A DNA stretch of 9,342 bases from an uncultured Eubacteriales bacterium (GCA_900557655.1 USTX01000016.1:1-9342); one strand, 5' to 3'. Numbered from the stretch's first letter, positions 1 to 6,114 are shown. The notes: a model not told the origin generated them from the sequence alone. A program made the numbers and translations.

Positions 1-338
1 TCCCGGAGAAAATCCGGTGACTTTGTCTGAAAAGTAACACCGAAGCCGTAGCGCTGGATCAGCTCCAGGCAACTGCGCATATGGCATAGCTGCTGCTCCA
101 GGGGAATATAGGGATCCGACATACTGCCGGTTCCGATCATACAACGATGTCGTTTTCTGCACAAGGCATCTTCCAGCAGTTCTACCGCATTCTCCTTGAC
201 CTCCACGTCCTCAAATGGGTGATCCATCTGATAACAGGTACTTCTGGCATCGCAGTAAATACAGCCATGGGTACAGCCCCGGTACAGATTCATCCCGTTT
301 GACTGGGATAAAATTCCCTTGACACGCCGCATGTGCAT
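1..338 (-). CDS. SPL-family radical SAM protein, 5' part only
   Basis: Reading the minus strand from ATG at 338-336 gives 112 codons with no stop, running off the left edge, so the C-terminal part is missing. Residues 20-30 read RGCTHGCIYCD, with Cys22, Cys26 and Cys29 forming the CxxxCxxC motif that binds the radical SAM [4Fe-4S] cluster. The surroundings (KGILSQSNGMNLYRGC before it, then MIGTGSMSDPYIPLE and TFQTKS) resemble the spore photoproduct lyase-like (SPL/Rv2578c) radical SAM group; most members have no known substrate. A purine-rich site, GGAGAGGGGGG, lies just upstream of the start on the minus strand. I saw no convincing promoter for it. Codon usage is unlike the other genes: 6 of 10 Leu codons are CTG and none is CTT, while CTT and TTG dominate to the right. 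The assignment to the superfamily is firm; the exact function is not known. Confidence 0.85.
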   Translation of the reverse strand, partial: MHMRRVKGILSQSNGMNLYRGCTHGCIYCDARSTCYQMDHPFEDVEVKENAVELLEDALCRKRHRCMIGTGSMSDPYIPLEQQLCHMRSCLELIQRYGFGVTFQTKSPDFLR

Positions 339-434
339 ACACAGCCCCCCTCTCCATTTAAGCTTACACTATTTTTTGAAAAATCACAAGCATCTGAAAA
401 AAATCTAAAAAATATAAGCGCTAAGTGCATAATA

Positions 435-468
435 ATAGTCTGTATGTTGAAAATAACATACAGACTAT
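435..468. repeat. Perfect 14-bp inverted repeat (hairpin)
   Basis: ATAGTCTGTATGTT at 435-448 is the exact reverse complement of 455-468, with a 6-base loop GAAAAT. It lies between the divergent radical SAM gene and the tRNA promoter, 30 bases before the -35 box. No T-run follows on either strand, so it is not a standard terminator; a protein-binding dyad or a remnant of a mobile repeat is possible. The rest of 339-497 is A+T-rich and shows no gene. Confidence 0.7.
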
Positions 469-497
469 ATAAATTCAAGAAAGTATGCACAGAAGGG

Positions 498-526
498 TTG
501 ACTTTTGACGCATCGTGTAGTATAAT
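498..526 (+). promoter_or_regulatory. Sigma-A promoter of the tRNA unit
   Basis: TTGACT at 498-503 and TATAAT at 521-526 are separated by 17 bases, a near-consensus housekeeping promoter. Transcription would start near 533, about 35 bases before the first tRNA, as expected for a stable-RNA operon. Confidence 0.85.
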
Positions 527-568
527 AACATAGTCGCAGTTACAAAGAACGTGCGGCATAGTAAAAAT

Positions 569-645
569 GGCGGCATAGCTCAGGTGGCTAGAGCACTTGG
601 TTCATACCCAGGGTGTCGTTGGTTCGAATCCAACTGCCGCTACCA
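569..645 (+). tRNA. tRNA-Met (anticodon CAU), probably elongator
   Basis: A 77-base cloverleaf can be folded by eye. The acceptor stem is GGCGGCA with TGCCGCT (G1:U72 wobble). The D stem is GCTC/GAGC, the anticodon stem CTTGG/CCAGG with loop TTCATAC (anticodon CAT), and the T arm GTTGG-TTCGAAT-CCAAC. The discriminator A and CCA end (643-645) are encoded. A paired position 1:72 and lack of the GGG/CCC anticodon stem of initiators argue for elongator Met. A tRNA-Ile that is lysidine-modified at CAU cannot be excluded by eye, but the GGCGG...GCTACCA ends match usual Firmicute elongator tRNA-Met. Confidence 0.93.
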
Positions 646-650
646 ATTTT

Positions 651-725
651 GGCCCGGTGGTCAAGAGGTTAAGACACCGCCCTTTCACGGCGGTAACACG
701 AGTTCAAATCTCGTCCGGGTCACCA
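651..725 (+). tRNA. tRNA-Glu (anticodon UUC)
   Basis: A 75-base cloverleaf with acceptor GGCCCGG/CCGGGTC, anticodon stem CCGCC/GGCGG around loop CTTTCAC (anticodon TTC), T arm with loop TTCAAAT, and an encoded CCA at 723-725. It follows tRNA-Met by 5 bases and shares its promoter and terminator. Confidence 0.95.
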
Positions 726-730
726 AAAAC

Positions 731-761
731 AAGAGCATCTTTACAGATGCTCTTATTTTTT
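731..761 (+). terminator. Rho-independent terminator of the tRNA unit
   Basis: AAGAGCATCT (731-740) pairs perfectly with AGATGCTCTT (745-754) across a TTAC loop. One A and then six T (756-761) follow. It sits 5 bases after the CCA end of tRNA-Glu. Confidence 0.93.
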
Positions 762-804
762 ATCTAATTCAATTTTAGTAGCAACATTAAAATATGATTA
801 AACA

Positions 805-817
805 GAGATTTGAACTC
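805..817 (-). other. Orphan tRNA T-arm-like stem-loop
   Basis: On the minus strand this reads GAGTTCAAATCTC, identical over 13 bases to the T arm of the tRNA-Glu at 700-712 but in opposite orientation. With one more base on each side it folds as a short stem around the canonical TTCAAAT loop. No other tRNA arm is present around it. It could be a degraded tRNA fragment, an integration scar, or chance. Confidence 0.35.
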
Positions 818-820
818 TTA

Positions 821-864
821 GTCCATCTTTTTGCGTAGCAAAAAGGACAAAAGCCCTGTCGGGC
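821..864. repeat. Two adjacent compact hairpins
   Basis: CTTTTTGC-GTA-GCAAAAAG (827-845) forms an 8-bp stem, with GTC/GAC able to extend it past a bulge. Just after it, GCCC-TGTC-GGGC (853-864) forms a 4-bp GC stem. No gene overlaps them. They look like part of a dispersed non-coding repeat. This is a structural reading only; copy number elsewhere in the genome is unknown. Confidence 0.5.
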
Positions 865-930
865 AGAGAAAAGTGAAGAGTGAAAAGTTAAAAGCAAATT
901 GCTGTTATTTTACAATTTGAAAAAAGAAAA

Positions 931-973
931 TACTCTATGTTAATTTATACCAACTAGCATAGAGTGTTTTTTT
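931..973 (+). terminator. Terminator-like hairpin, possibly bidirectional
   Basis: TACTCTATGTTA (931-942) pairs with TAGCATAGAGTG (955-966), 12 pairs with two G:T wobbles, followed by seven T (967-973). An A-rich run (920-930) precedes it, so the minus strand also has a T-run. There is no gene directly upstream on the plus strand; it may insulate the transketolase operon or belong to the surrounding repeat element. Confidence 0.6.
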
Positions 974-992
974 ATTAGGATATTATTTTTTT

Positions 993-1020
993 GTCATTGC
1001 GACGAGGTGGCAATCTCAGC
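993..1020. repeat. GTCATTGC...GGCAATCTC dispersed-repeat motif
   Basis: The segment begins GTCATTGCGACGAGG and ends TGGCAATCTCAGC, with inner dyad ATTGC/GCAAT. It resembles a family of short palindromic intergenic repeats (GTCATTGCGAG...GCAATCTC) that I recall from many unrelated bacterial genomes. That resemblance is from memory; genome copy number was not tested. Confidence 0.5.
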
Positions 1021-1101
1021 CGCATTTTAACTTTTTACTTTCAACTTTAAACTTTATCTAAAATTTGGCTAACATAAGATATTTTCTTTTTTTAAATTGT
1101 T

Positions 1102-1129
1102 TTGAAAACGGGCAAAATTATGTTAGAAT
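1102..1129 (+). promoter_or_regulatory. Promoter of the transketolase-engB operon
   Basis: TTGAAA (1102-1107), a 16-base spacer, and TAGAAT (1124-1129) preceded by TGT, an extended -10. It ends 20 bases before the ATG at 1150, with AGGAG (1138-1142) 7 bases before that ATG. An in-frame TTG at 1102 lies inside the -35 box and is not a credible start. Confidence 0.7.
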
Positions 1130-1149
1130 GTATATGTAGGAGTGTAAGT

Positions 1150-1957
1150 ATGAACACAATTGAACTGGCTAAAAATATACGAATTGACGCTGTCCGCGCA
1201 ACGAGTATGGCGCACGCGGGGCATATTGGCTCAATTCTTTCAATCGCTGATATCGTTGCCGTTTTGTATGGCGAGATTTTAAGAAAAAATCGAAGTGAGG
1301 CGGGCGACGTGTTTTATGACAAGTTTATTCTAAGCAAGGGGCATGCGGGGCTGGCGGTTTATGCGGCGCTAGCTGAAATTGGCGTTTTAAACAAAAACGA
1401 ACTTCTTAACACGTATTACCAAAACGGCAGCAAGTTTTCTGGCCACGTGTCAAGCAAGAATAATCGCGGGATTGAGCTGTCAACGGGGTCGCTTGGGCAG
1501 GGCGTTGGCGTGGCCGTTGGCTTAGCGCTGGCTGCGAAGATGGATAAAACGGACGCGCGTGTGTTTACGCTTGTTGGCAACGGCGAGTGTAACGAGGGTT
1601 CGGTTTGGGAGGCTGTTATGTTTGCAAGCGCGCATAACCTTAACAATTTTACCCTTATTATTGACCAAAATAACCTGCAATGTATGGGCGCGTCTAAAAC
1701 CATTTTGGATATGGGTGACCTTGAAAACAAGTTTCGCGCGTTTGGGTGCGAGGCGATAACCATTGACGGCCACAACCATAAACAAATCAAACTGGCGCTT
1801 TCAAAACAACCTAAAACCAAAGCCGTTGGCCATCATCGCCAACACGATTAAGGGCAAGGGTGTTAAGCGTATGGAAAATAATAATGCTTATCATGGTAAG
1901 TTTGTTGACGCAAGCGAACTGGATGCAGTGATTGCCGAGATAAAAGGGGGAAGATAA
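1150..1957 (+). CDS. Transketolase N-terminal subunit, frameshifted near codon 222
   Basis: This is the thiamine-diphosphate (TPP) binding half of a two-piece transketolase, which moves two-carbon ketol units between sugar phosphates in the cytoplasm. The ATG at 1150 is chosen because AGGAG lies 7 bases upstream. Visible motifs are MAHAGHIGS (20-28), LSKGHA (61-66), STGSLGQGVG (111-120), and the TPP/Mg motif, GNGECNEG (143-150) to DQNN (172-175). The usual GDG reads GNG here (codon AAC). The frame from 1150 stops at 1849-1851 after a non-homologous tail, while the +1 frame continues the family sequence (LAIIANTIKGKGV) to TAA at 1955-1957. Removing one A from the A-runs at 1813-1821 restores 268 residues, the normal size for this subunit. 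This may be a sequencing or assembly error, a recent mutation, or, less likely, recoding. The C-terminal subunit starts 1 base after the stop. Confidence 0.88.
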
Positions 1958-1958
1958 A

Positions 1959-2942
1959 ATGCGAACGACGTTTGTTAATGCGCTGATAGCCAAGGCGCGT
2001 GAAGATAAAAATCTGGTTTTGCTTACGGGCGACTTGGGCTCGGGCGCGCTTGAACCATTTATGGGCGAGTTTCCTGACAGGTTTATTAACTGTGGTATCG
2101 CCGAACAAAATATGATAAGCGTTGCGGCGGGGCTGGCGAAGGCGGGCAAAAAGGTTGTTATCTATTCGATTGGCAATTTTGACACCTTGCGCGTTCTTGA
2201 ATTTATTCGTAACCTAGTTTGCTATAACAACGCGGACGTTAAAATCGTTTCAGTTGGCGCTGGGCTTGAATATGGCCCACTTGGGTTTACTCATCACGCA
2301 ACCGAAGACATTGCGTGTATGCGCGCGCTGCCTAATATGGCCGTGTTTAATCCAGCAACCAAAAAAGAGTGCGAACTTGCGATGAACGAAATGCTTAATT
2401 CAAATACGCCCGCTTATTTAAGGCTTAACAAAAAAGAGGTTGAAAGCGAAATCGGTTGGAGCGAAGAGGTTAATGGCAAAATCAAGTCGCACAAAATTAA
2501 ACTTGATTTTGCGGCCAAGCCAATTGCCAAGGTTGCGTCTGGTAAAGATTACTTAATAATCTCAACGGGCAAAATGCTTAAAGAGGCGATGATTGCGCGC
2601 GACGTTTGTAAGCACGCGTTTGGTATTGATGTGGCCGTTGTAAGCGTGCCACAACTTAAACCGATTGACCTTGAAGAACTTGCAAAAATCATTAAAAAAT
2701 ACAGCATCGTTTGGACAACTGAGGAGCATTCAATCATAGGCGGGCTTGGCGACATTGTTTGTGAATGCGTTGCAAGATTTAACTTAGGCACGCTTGTAAG
2801 AAATGTGGGCATCCGCGATGAAATTAAGTCAACCGTAGGCACGCGTGATTATCTTATAAGCAACGCCGATGGAGCATATAACATCGGTGCGGCGGCACTT
2901 ATTGATGATATAAAAAAGTGCAAAATGGCCATAAAAATGTAA
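1959..2942 (+). CDS. Transketolase C-terminal subunit
   Basis: A 327-residue partner of the preceding gene, containing the pyrimidine-binding and C-terminal domains. GIAEQNM (46-52) holds Glu49, the residue that activates TPP in this family. YGPLGFTHHATEDIACMRA follows in the pyrimidine-binding domain, and TTEEHSIIGGLG marks the C-terminal domain. The active site forms between the two subunits. Some stretches (NFDTLRVLEFIRN, THHATED) remind me of split transketolases in surface-sugar gene clusters rather than the pentose phosphate enzyme, but no sugar genes are visible here, so the pathway is open. It starts 1 base after the N-terminal gene with a G-rich site (AGGGGG, 1945-1950) inside that gene's end, implying translational coupling. 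It is intact, which argues against long-standing decay of the pair. Confidence 0.92.
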   Translation: MRTTFVNALIAKAREDKNLVLLTGDLGSGALEPFMGEFPDRFINCGIAEQNMISVAAGLAKAGKKVVIYSIGNFDTLRVLEFIRNLVCYNNADVKIVSVGAGLEYGPLGFTHHATEDIACMRALPNMAVFNPATKKECELAMNEMLNSNTPAYLRLNKKEVESEIGWSEEVNGKIKSHKIKLDFAAKPIAKVASGKDYLIISTGKMLKEAMIARDVCKHAFGIDVAVVSVPQLKPIDLEELAKIIKKYSIVWTTEEHSIIGGLGDIVCECVARFNLGTLVRNVGIRDEIKSTVGTRDYLISNADGAYNIGAAALIDDIKKCKMAIKM

Positions 2943-2986
2943 AAATTTGGCCAAAATTTCAAAATTTGTAAGGAAAAGTGCAGAAA

Positions 2987-3574
2987 ATGAACATAAAAAA
3001 TATAAGGTTTGTTAAATCGCTTTCAAACATAAATCAGTATAACGATAGCGAAAAATTGCCCGAAATTGCCATTGTTGGGCGCAGTAACGTTGGCAAGTCT
3101 AGCATTATAAATATGATTGCTGGCAATAAAAAACTTGCAAAAACGTCGGCAACTCCCGGCCGCACAAGGCTTATAAATTTGTTTCAAGCGGACGATGAAT
3201 TTTTGCTTGTTGACTTGCCTGGTTATGGCTATGCAAAGGCTAGCACTGATGAGCAGAATAAGTGGGCAGCGATGATCGAAGAGTATCTTCACACAAGCGA
3301 GCAGTTAAAGGCTGTCATTCTTTTGGTTGACATCCGCCATGCTCCAAGCGAAAAGGATAAACAGATGCTTGAATGGCTGGTTCACTTTAACGTGCCTGTT
3401 ATTATCGTTGCGACCAAGGTTGACAAAATTAAGAAAAGCGAGTTGCCAAAATGTAAGCAAATTTTAGCGCGCGACCTTAAAGTTGGCGTTGATAATATAA
3501 TTGTAACTAGTGCCCAAACCGGCGTTGGGAAAAACGCAATTTTATCTTCCGTTTCGCAAATTTTGGGCAAATAA
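2987..3574 (+). CDS. engB: Ribosome-assembly GTPase EngB (YsxC/YihA)
   Basis: A 195-residue TrmE-Era-EngA-EngB-Septin GTPase, needed for large ribosomal subunit assembly in bacteria studied. All G motifs are visible: GRSNVGKSS (31-39, P-loop), TPGRTR (56-61, switch I), DLPGYG (76-81, G3), TKVD (143-146, G4) and TSAQTG (174-179, G5). Length is normal for the family. I prefer the ATG at 2987 to the in-frame GTG at 2978: AAGGA at 2970-2974 lies 12 bases before the ATG but only 3 before the GTG. The gap to the transketolase gene is 44 bases with no terminator, so it is probably in the same transcript. In other Firmicutes engB usually follows lon or clpX, so this neighbourhood is different. Confidence 0.95.
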   Translation: MNIKNIRFVKSLSNINQYNDSEKLPEIAIVGRSNVGKSSIINMIAGNKKLAKTSATPGRTRLINLFQADDEFLLVDLPGYGYAKASTDEQNKWAAMIEEYLHTSEQLKAVILLVDIRHAPSEKDKQMLEWLVHFNVPVIIVATKVDKIKKSELPKCKQILARDLKVGVDNIIVTSAQTGVGKNAILSSVSQILGK

Positions 3575-3589
3575 TTAAACCCTGTCCTT

Positions 3590-3615
3590 TATTTTGCGTT
3601 TTTTGGCGTAAAATA
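3590..3615. other. A/T-rich hairpin after engB
   Basis: TATTTTGCG (3590-3598) pairs with CGTAAAATA (3607-3615), 9 pairs with one wobble, around an 8-base loop containing six T. It lies 15 bases after the engB stop. The T-run is in the loop rather than after the stem, so termination is possible but weak. Confidence 0.35.
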
Positions 3616-3655
3616 GTATGGGCTACAAATGCTGTTTTGTGCAAATAAAAGGCGA

Positions 3656-3684
3656 TTGAAAAACAACTTTAAATATGATATAAT
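3656..3684 (+). promoter_or_regulatory. Promoter of the phosphoesterase gene
   Basis: TTGAAA (3656-3661), a 17-base spacer, and TATAAT (3679-3684) with an upstream TG one base away (extended -10). A second TATAAT at 3694-3699 has no -35 partner. AAGGAGGGG (3704-3712) then precedes the ATG at 3720. Confidence 0.8.
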
Positions 3685-3719
3685 TAATAATAGTATAATA
3701 AAAAAGGAGGGGCGCAAGT

Positions 3720-4430
3720 ATGAAAATTTGGGCGCTGTCTGACCCGCATTTTGGGTTTGGTTGTGACAAGCCGATGGACATTTTTGGCGATGGCTGGGCA
3801 GACTATGTAACAAAACTGACACAAAACTGGAACGCGTGCGTTAGCGCAGACGATGTTGTTTTGGTTTCGGGCGATATAAGCTGGGCGCTTAAACTTAGTG
3901 ACGCGATTGTTGATTTGAATTATCTTGGGTCTTTACCGGGCAAGAAAATCATAATCAAGGGCAACCACGAACTTTGGTGGCAATCAATAAGTAAGGTGCG
4001 CGAAGTTCTTCCGCCATCGGTAATCGCTTTGCAAAATGACAGCGTTAAAATCGGCAACGTTATCATTTGTGGGACGCGCGGCTGGGCGAGTAAAGAAGTC
4101 GGTAAGCCATATACCGAAGAAGACAAAAAGATTTTTGATCGCGAGGTTATCCGTCTGCGCCTGACTCTTGAAGATTGTCAAAAAAAGCGTGTGGACGGTG
4201 ACAGGGTGATTGTTATGTTTCACTTTCCTCCGTTTAACAGTAGGCGAGAGGACAGCGCATTTACTGACCTGTTTGAAGAGTTTAAGGTGGACGCGGTGGT
4301 GTATGGGCACCTTCACGGTAAAGATGGCCGCGGCGACAAGGTGTTTGTTAAAAACGGCATCAAATATTACTTAACGTCAACTGACCAAGTGGGGCACGCG
4401 CCCGTTTTGATTTATGACGACGTGAAATAG
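3720..4430 (+). CDS. Calcineurin-like metallophosphoesterase
   Basis: A 236-residue cytoplasmic protein with the full set of metal ligands of the calcineurin-like fold: DPH (Asp8, His10), GD (Gly51-Asp52), GNHE (81-84), a lone His168 in FHFPPF, and GHLHG (196-200). The layout and the terminal TSTDQVGHAPVLIYDD resemble the COG1768 'predicted phosphohydrolase' group, whose substrate I do not know. The family normally uses two divalent metals to cleave phosphomonoesters or diesters. It has its own promoter and a strong Shine-Dalgarno 9 bases before the ATG. Its last codons (Asp-Val-Lys-stop) are the first part of a tandem repeat that continues downstream. Confidence 0.9.
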   Translation: MKIWALSDPHFGFGCDKPMDIFGDGWADYVTKLTQNWNACVSADDVVLVSGDISWALKLSDAIVDLNYLGSLPGKKIIIKGNHELWWQSISKVREVLPPSVIALQNDSVKIGNVIICGTRGWASKEVGKPYTEEDKKIFDREVIRLRLTLEDCQKKRVDGDRVIVMFHFPPFNSRREDSAFTDLFEEFKVDAVVYGHLHGKDGRGDKVFVKNGIKYYLTSTDQVGHAPVLIYDDVK

Positions 4431-4514
4431 TAATAAATGGCCTAGGCAAAAGTAATTACGTGAAATAGTAATAAATGACCTAGGTAAAAAGTAACGATGT
4501 TAAATAGTAATTAG
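4420..4514. repeat. 38-bp tandem repeat with palindromic cores, about 2.5 copies
   Basis: ACGTGAAATAGTAATAAATG starts at 4420 and again exactly at 4458; a third, truncated and diverged copy (ACGATGTTAAATAGTAATTA) starts at 4494. The first copy includes the last codons and TAG stop of the phosphoesterase gene. Copy 1 contains the palindrome GCCTAGGC (4439-4446) and copy 2 ACCTAGGT (4478-4485 region), where both outer bases changed together and symmetry is kept. The third copy lacks the palindrome and overlaps the promoter of the next gene. The whole 4431-4566 gap is this repeat plus that promoter. Confidence 0.8.
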
Positions 4515-4538
4515 CAGTGCAAAACCAAACGCTATAAT
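4511..4538 (+). promoter_or_regulatory. Probable promoter of the metalloprotease-like gene
   Basis: TATAAT at 4533-4538 is a perfect -10 box; the best -35 is TTAGCA at 4511-4516, spacer 16, which is weak. The -35 lies in the third repeat copy, so a protein bound to the upstream palindromes could influence it. The ribosome site GGTGGTGA (4556-4563), 7 of 8 matches to GGAGGTGA, decides the ATG at 4567. Confidence 0.6.
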
Positions 4539-4566
4539 AAAATAAAATTTAATTTGGTGGTGAAGG

Positions 4567-6114
4567 ATGGATAACGGACGAAAAAAGACAAATTATGAAT
4601 ATGATGAAGATGGGTCTTGTTTTGACAGTATTAGTCAATCTTTGTCCGTAAAAAGGCATCGTTTTGTTGAAGAACTTGATCTGTCTGACCCTAAGCTGCG
4701 CGAAAAATGTAAGCAAAAACTTAAACAAAAAATTAAAGAGGTTTTAAAGTTTGGCGATTTTGACTTTGACAAGCGAATGTTTGTTTTGACGTATGCCAAG
4801 ATTGTTGCGGCCGAACAGGGTCTTGACGTTGACCTTGTTACGCGTGAAACTGACCCACGCATTCTTGCCACGGCGATATCCTATCAAAACGATGATGGCG
4901 TGCAGCAAGAGGCCATTGCGTTTAATACGGACGGCAATGGCGCAGATGGATATTTCAACTGCACGATTGCTAACCGCAGCGAACTTGCTAAGTGGCTTGG
5001 CAGTATTGGGCGCACCATTTATCACGAACTTGAACACATACGTCAGCATACCCGCACCGCGCGATTTGAAAAGTATGTTTATGATAATCGTGACCAGCCT
5101 GAGCGTAAGTATGACCCAAGCATCGAATGGCTTTGTGAAGACAACTTTCTTAAAGATAATACCAAAGAGGGAAAAAGGCAATACAGGTTTCATCACGATT
5201 CTTTTGCTGCGGAAAAAGAGGCAAATGCAATTGGGTTTATGGGCGCCAAAGATACTATTAAGACCTTCCTTCCGCGCGCAAGCAAGGCCGAAATTAACAT
5301 TATTGACCCGTTTGACATTGAATTGACGCGCCTGCTTAAAGAGCTTAAAGAACGGCCACACGTGCTTGACCAGATTATTGAAAAACTTGCCTCGGTTGCG
5401 CCTAACCTTAAACTGATTGACCTTGACGTGTGGGGCGTTCAGGGGCTTGTTAAGTTGGCCGAAGCGCTTGGCGGCGACCTTGACGCGCTGAATAACTATG
5501 ACAGTGCGTCGGTTTTGAAAGGCGATTTCGCGCGCGAGACTTATGAGTTTGACAGCCGCCTTGAAGACGTGTTTTACAAATATCCAACCCTTAGGCTGGT
5601 GTATAACGAATATGGTATGCCAAAAACGTTTACTCAACTTTATGAAGACTATCAAAACTTTTTGTTAAGCGAACGTGCAGCTAACCGCGTGTTTGGCGGG
5701 ACGGAAAAAGTTAAAAAGATTTATAGCGCACTATTTTCCGCCACTCCTAAAATGAATGTTAAATATTGCCTTGCAATGCTTACCCAAAACAGCGGGGCAG
5801 ACGACCGCGCTATTGGCAATGCTGCAAGATTTTCGTGCATTCTTGAAAACGAGGATTGGGATAATTGTCTTGACGAGGTGCAAGAGTTCGCATCGTCTAG
5901 CAAAAACACCCAAGCATACCTTAAAAACAGAGACCATCTTTGCGACTTTATAAGCGAGATTGAACTGGCTGCCAAAAACGGCGATGATTCTCACGAGGGC
6001 GCTAAGTTTGGCGCAGAGGCAAAACGCAAACGCGGTATCAGCGCCGATTTTATCAAATATATGCAACAAAAACTGGAAAACCAAGCCGAAAGCGAGGAGG
6101 CCTCCGCGAAATAA
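4567..6114 (+). CDS. Unassigned HExxH zinc-metalloprotease-like protein, 515 aa
   Basis: I do not recognise this protein as a named family. It has no signal peptide or membrane segment, so it is probably cytoplasmic. Residues 41-61 are a Lys/Glu-rich helix that may form a short coiled coil. Residues 147-161 read IGRTIYHELEHIRQH: HELEH (153-157) fits HExxH, with His153 and His157 as zinc ligands and Glu154 as the base. Sixty residues on, FAAEKEANAIGF (213-224) resembles the ExEAN/D helix that gives the third ligand (Glu) in gluzincin-type families such as M48 and ImmA/IrrE; Glu216 or Glu218 would be that ligand. Residues 250-515 are mostly charged helices without a motif I know, ending in a low-complexity tail. 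Codon use matches its neighbours. It has its own promoter and is separated from mraZ by a terminator. Peptidase activity is inferred, not shown; substrate unknown. Confidence 0.85.
   Translation: MDNGRKKTNYEYDEDGSCFDSISQSLSVKRHRFVEELDLSDPKLREKCKQKLKQKIKEVLKFGDFDFDKRMFVLTYAKIVAAEQGLDVDLVTRETDPRILATAISYQNDDGVQQEAIAFNTDGNGADGYFNCTIANRSELAKWLGSIGRTIYHELEHIRQHTRTARFEKYVYDNRDQPERKYDPSIEWLCEDNFLKDNTKEGKRQYRFHHDSFAAEKEANAIGFMGAKDTIKTFLPRASKAEINIIDPFDIELTRLLKELKERPHVLDQIIEKLASVAPNLKLIDLDVWGVQGLVKLAEALGGDLDALNNYDSASVLKGDFARETYEFDSRLEDVFYKYPTLRLVYNEYGMPKTFTQLYEDYQNFLLSERAANRVFGGTEKVKKIYSALFSATPKMNVKYCLAMLTQNSGADDRAIGNAARFSCILENEDWDNCLDEVQEFASSSKNTQAYLKNRDHLCDFISEIELAAKNGDDSHEGAKFGAEAKRKRGISADFIKYMQQKLENQAESEEASAK

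Larger units (their letters stand above)
871..1047. mobile_element. MITE-like segment bounded by imperfect inverted repeats
   Basis: The 23 bases at 871-893 (AAGTGAAGAGTGAAAAGTTA, then AAA) match the reverse complement of 1025-1047 at 19 of 23 positions, including an unbroken run of 11 (TTTTAACTTTT). The 177-bp span contains no open frame of note, but holds a terminator-like hairpin and a dispersed-repeat-like motif. Such a layout is that of a non-autonomous miniature element or an intergenic repeat. There is no clear target-site duplication, and the termini are A/T-rich, so chance contributes to the match. The whole of 762-1101 carries no gene that I can support. Confidence 0.4.

Noticed and set aside
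333..533. 66-residue plus-strand frame
   Set aside because: It runs over the strong hairpin and the tRNA promoter, has no ribosome site, and starts inside the radical SAM gene's 5' end.
551..778. 75-residue plus-strand frame over the tRNA genes
   Set aside because: It translates both tRNAs and the terminator; the RNA folds explain the sequence.
700..817. Attachment-site pair (attL/attR) made by the repeated T-arm sequence
   Set aside because: The two 13-mers are inverted rather than direct, and no integrase gene is present in the window.
2978..2986. GTG at 2978 as the start of engB
   Set aside because: Only 3 bases separate it from AAGGA; the ATG at 2987 is a better start.
4744..5655. 303-residue open frame on the minus strand inside the metalloprotease-like gene
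   Set aside because: It mirrors the codon bias of the plus-strand gene, has no ribosome site and shows no motif; the plus-strand gene carries an HExxH motif, a promoter and a Shine-Dalgarno.
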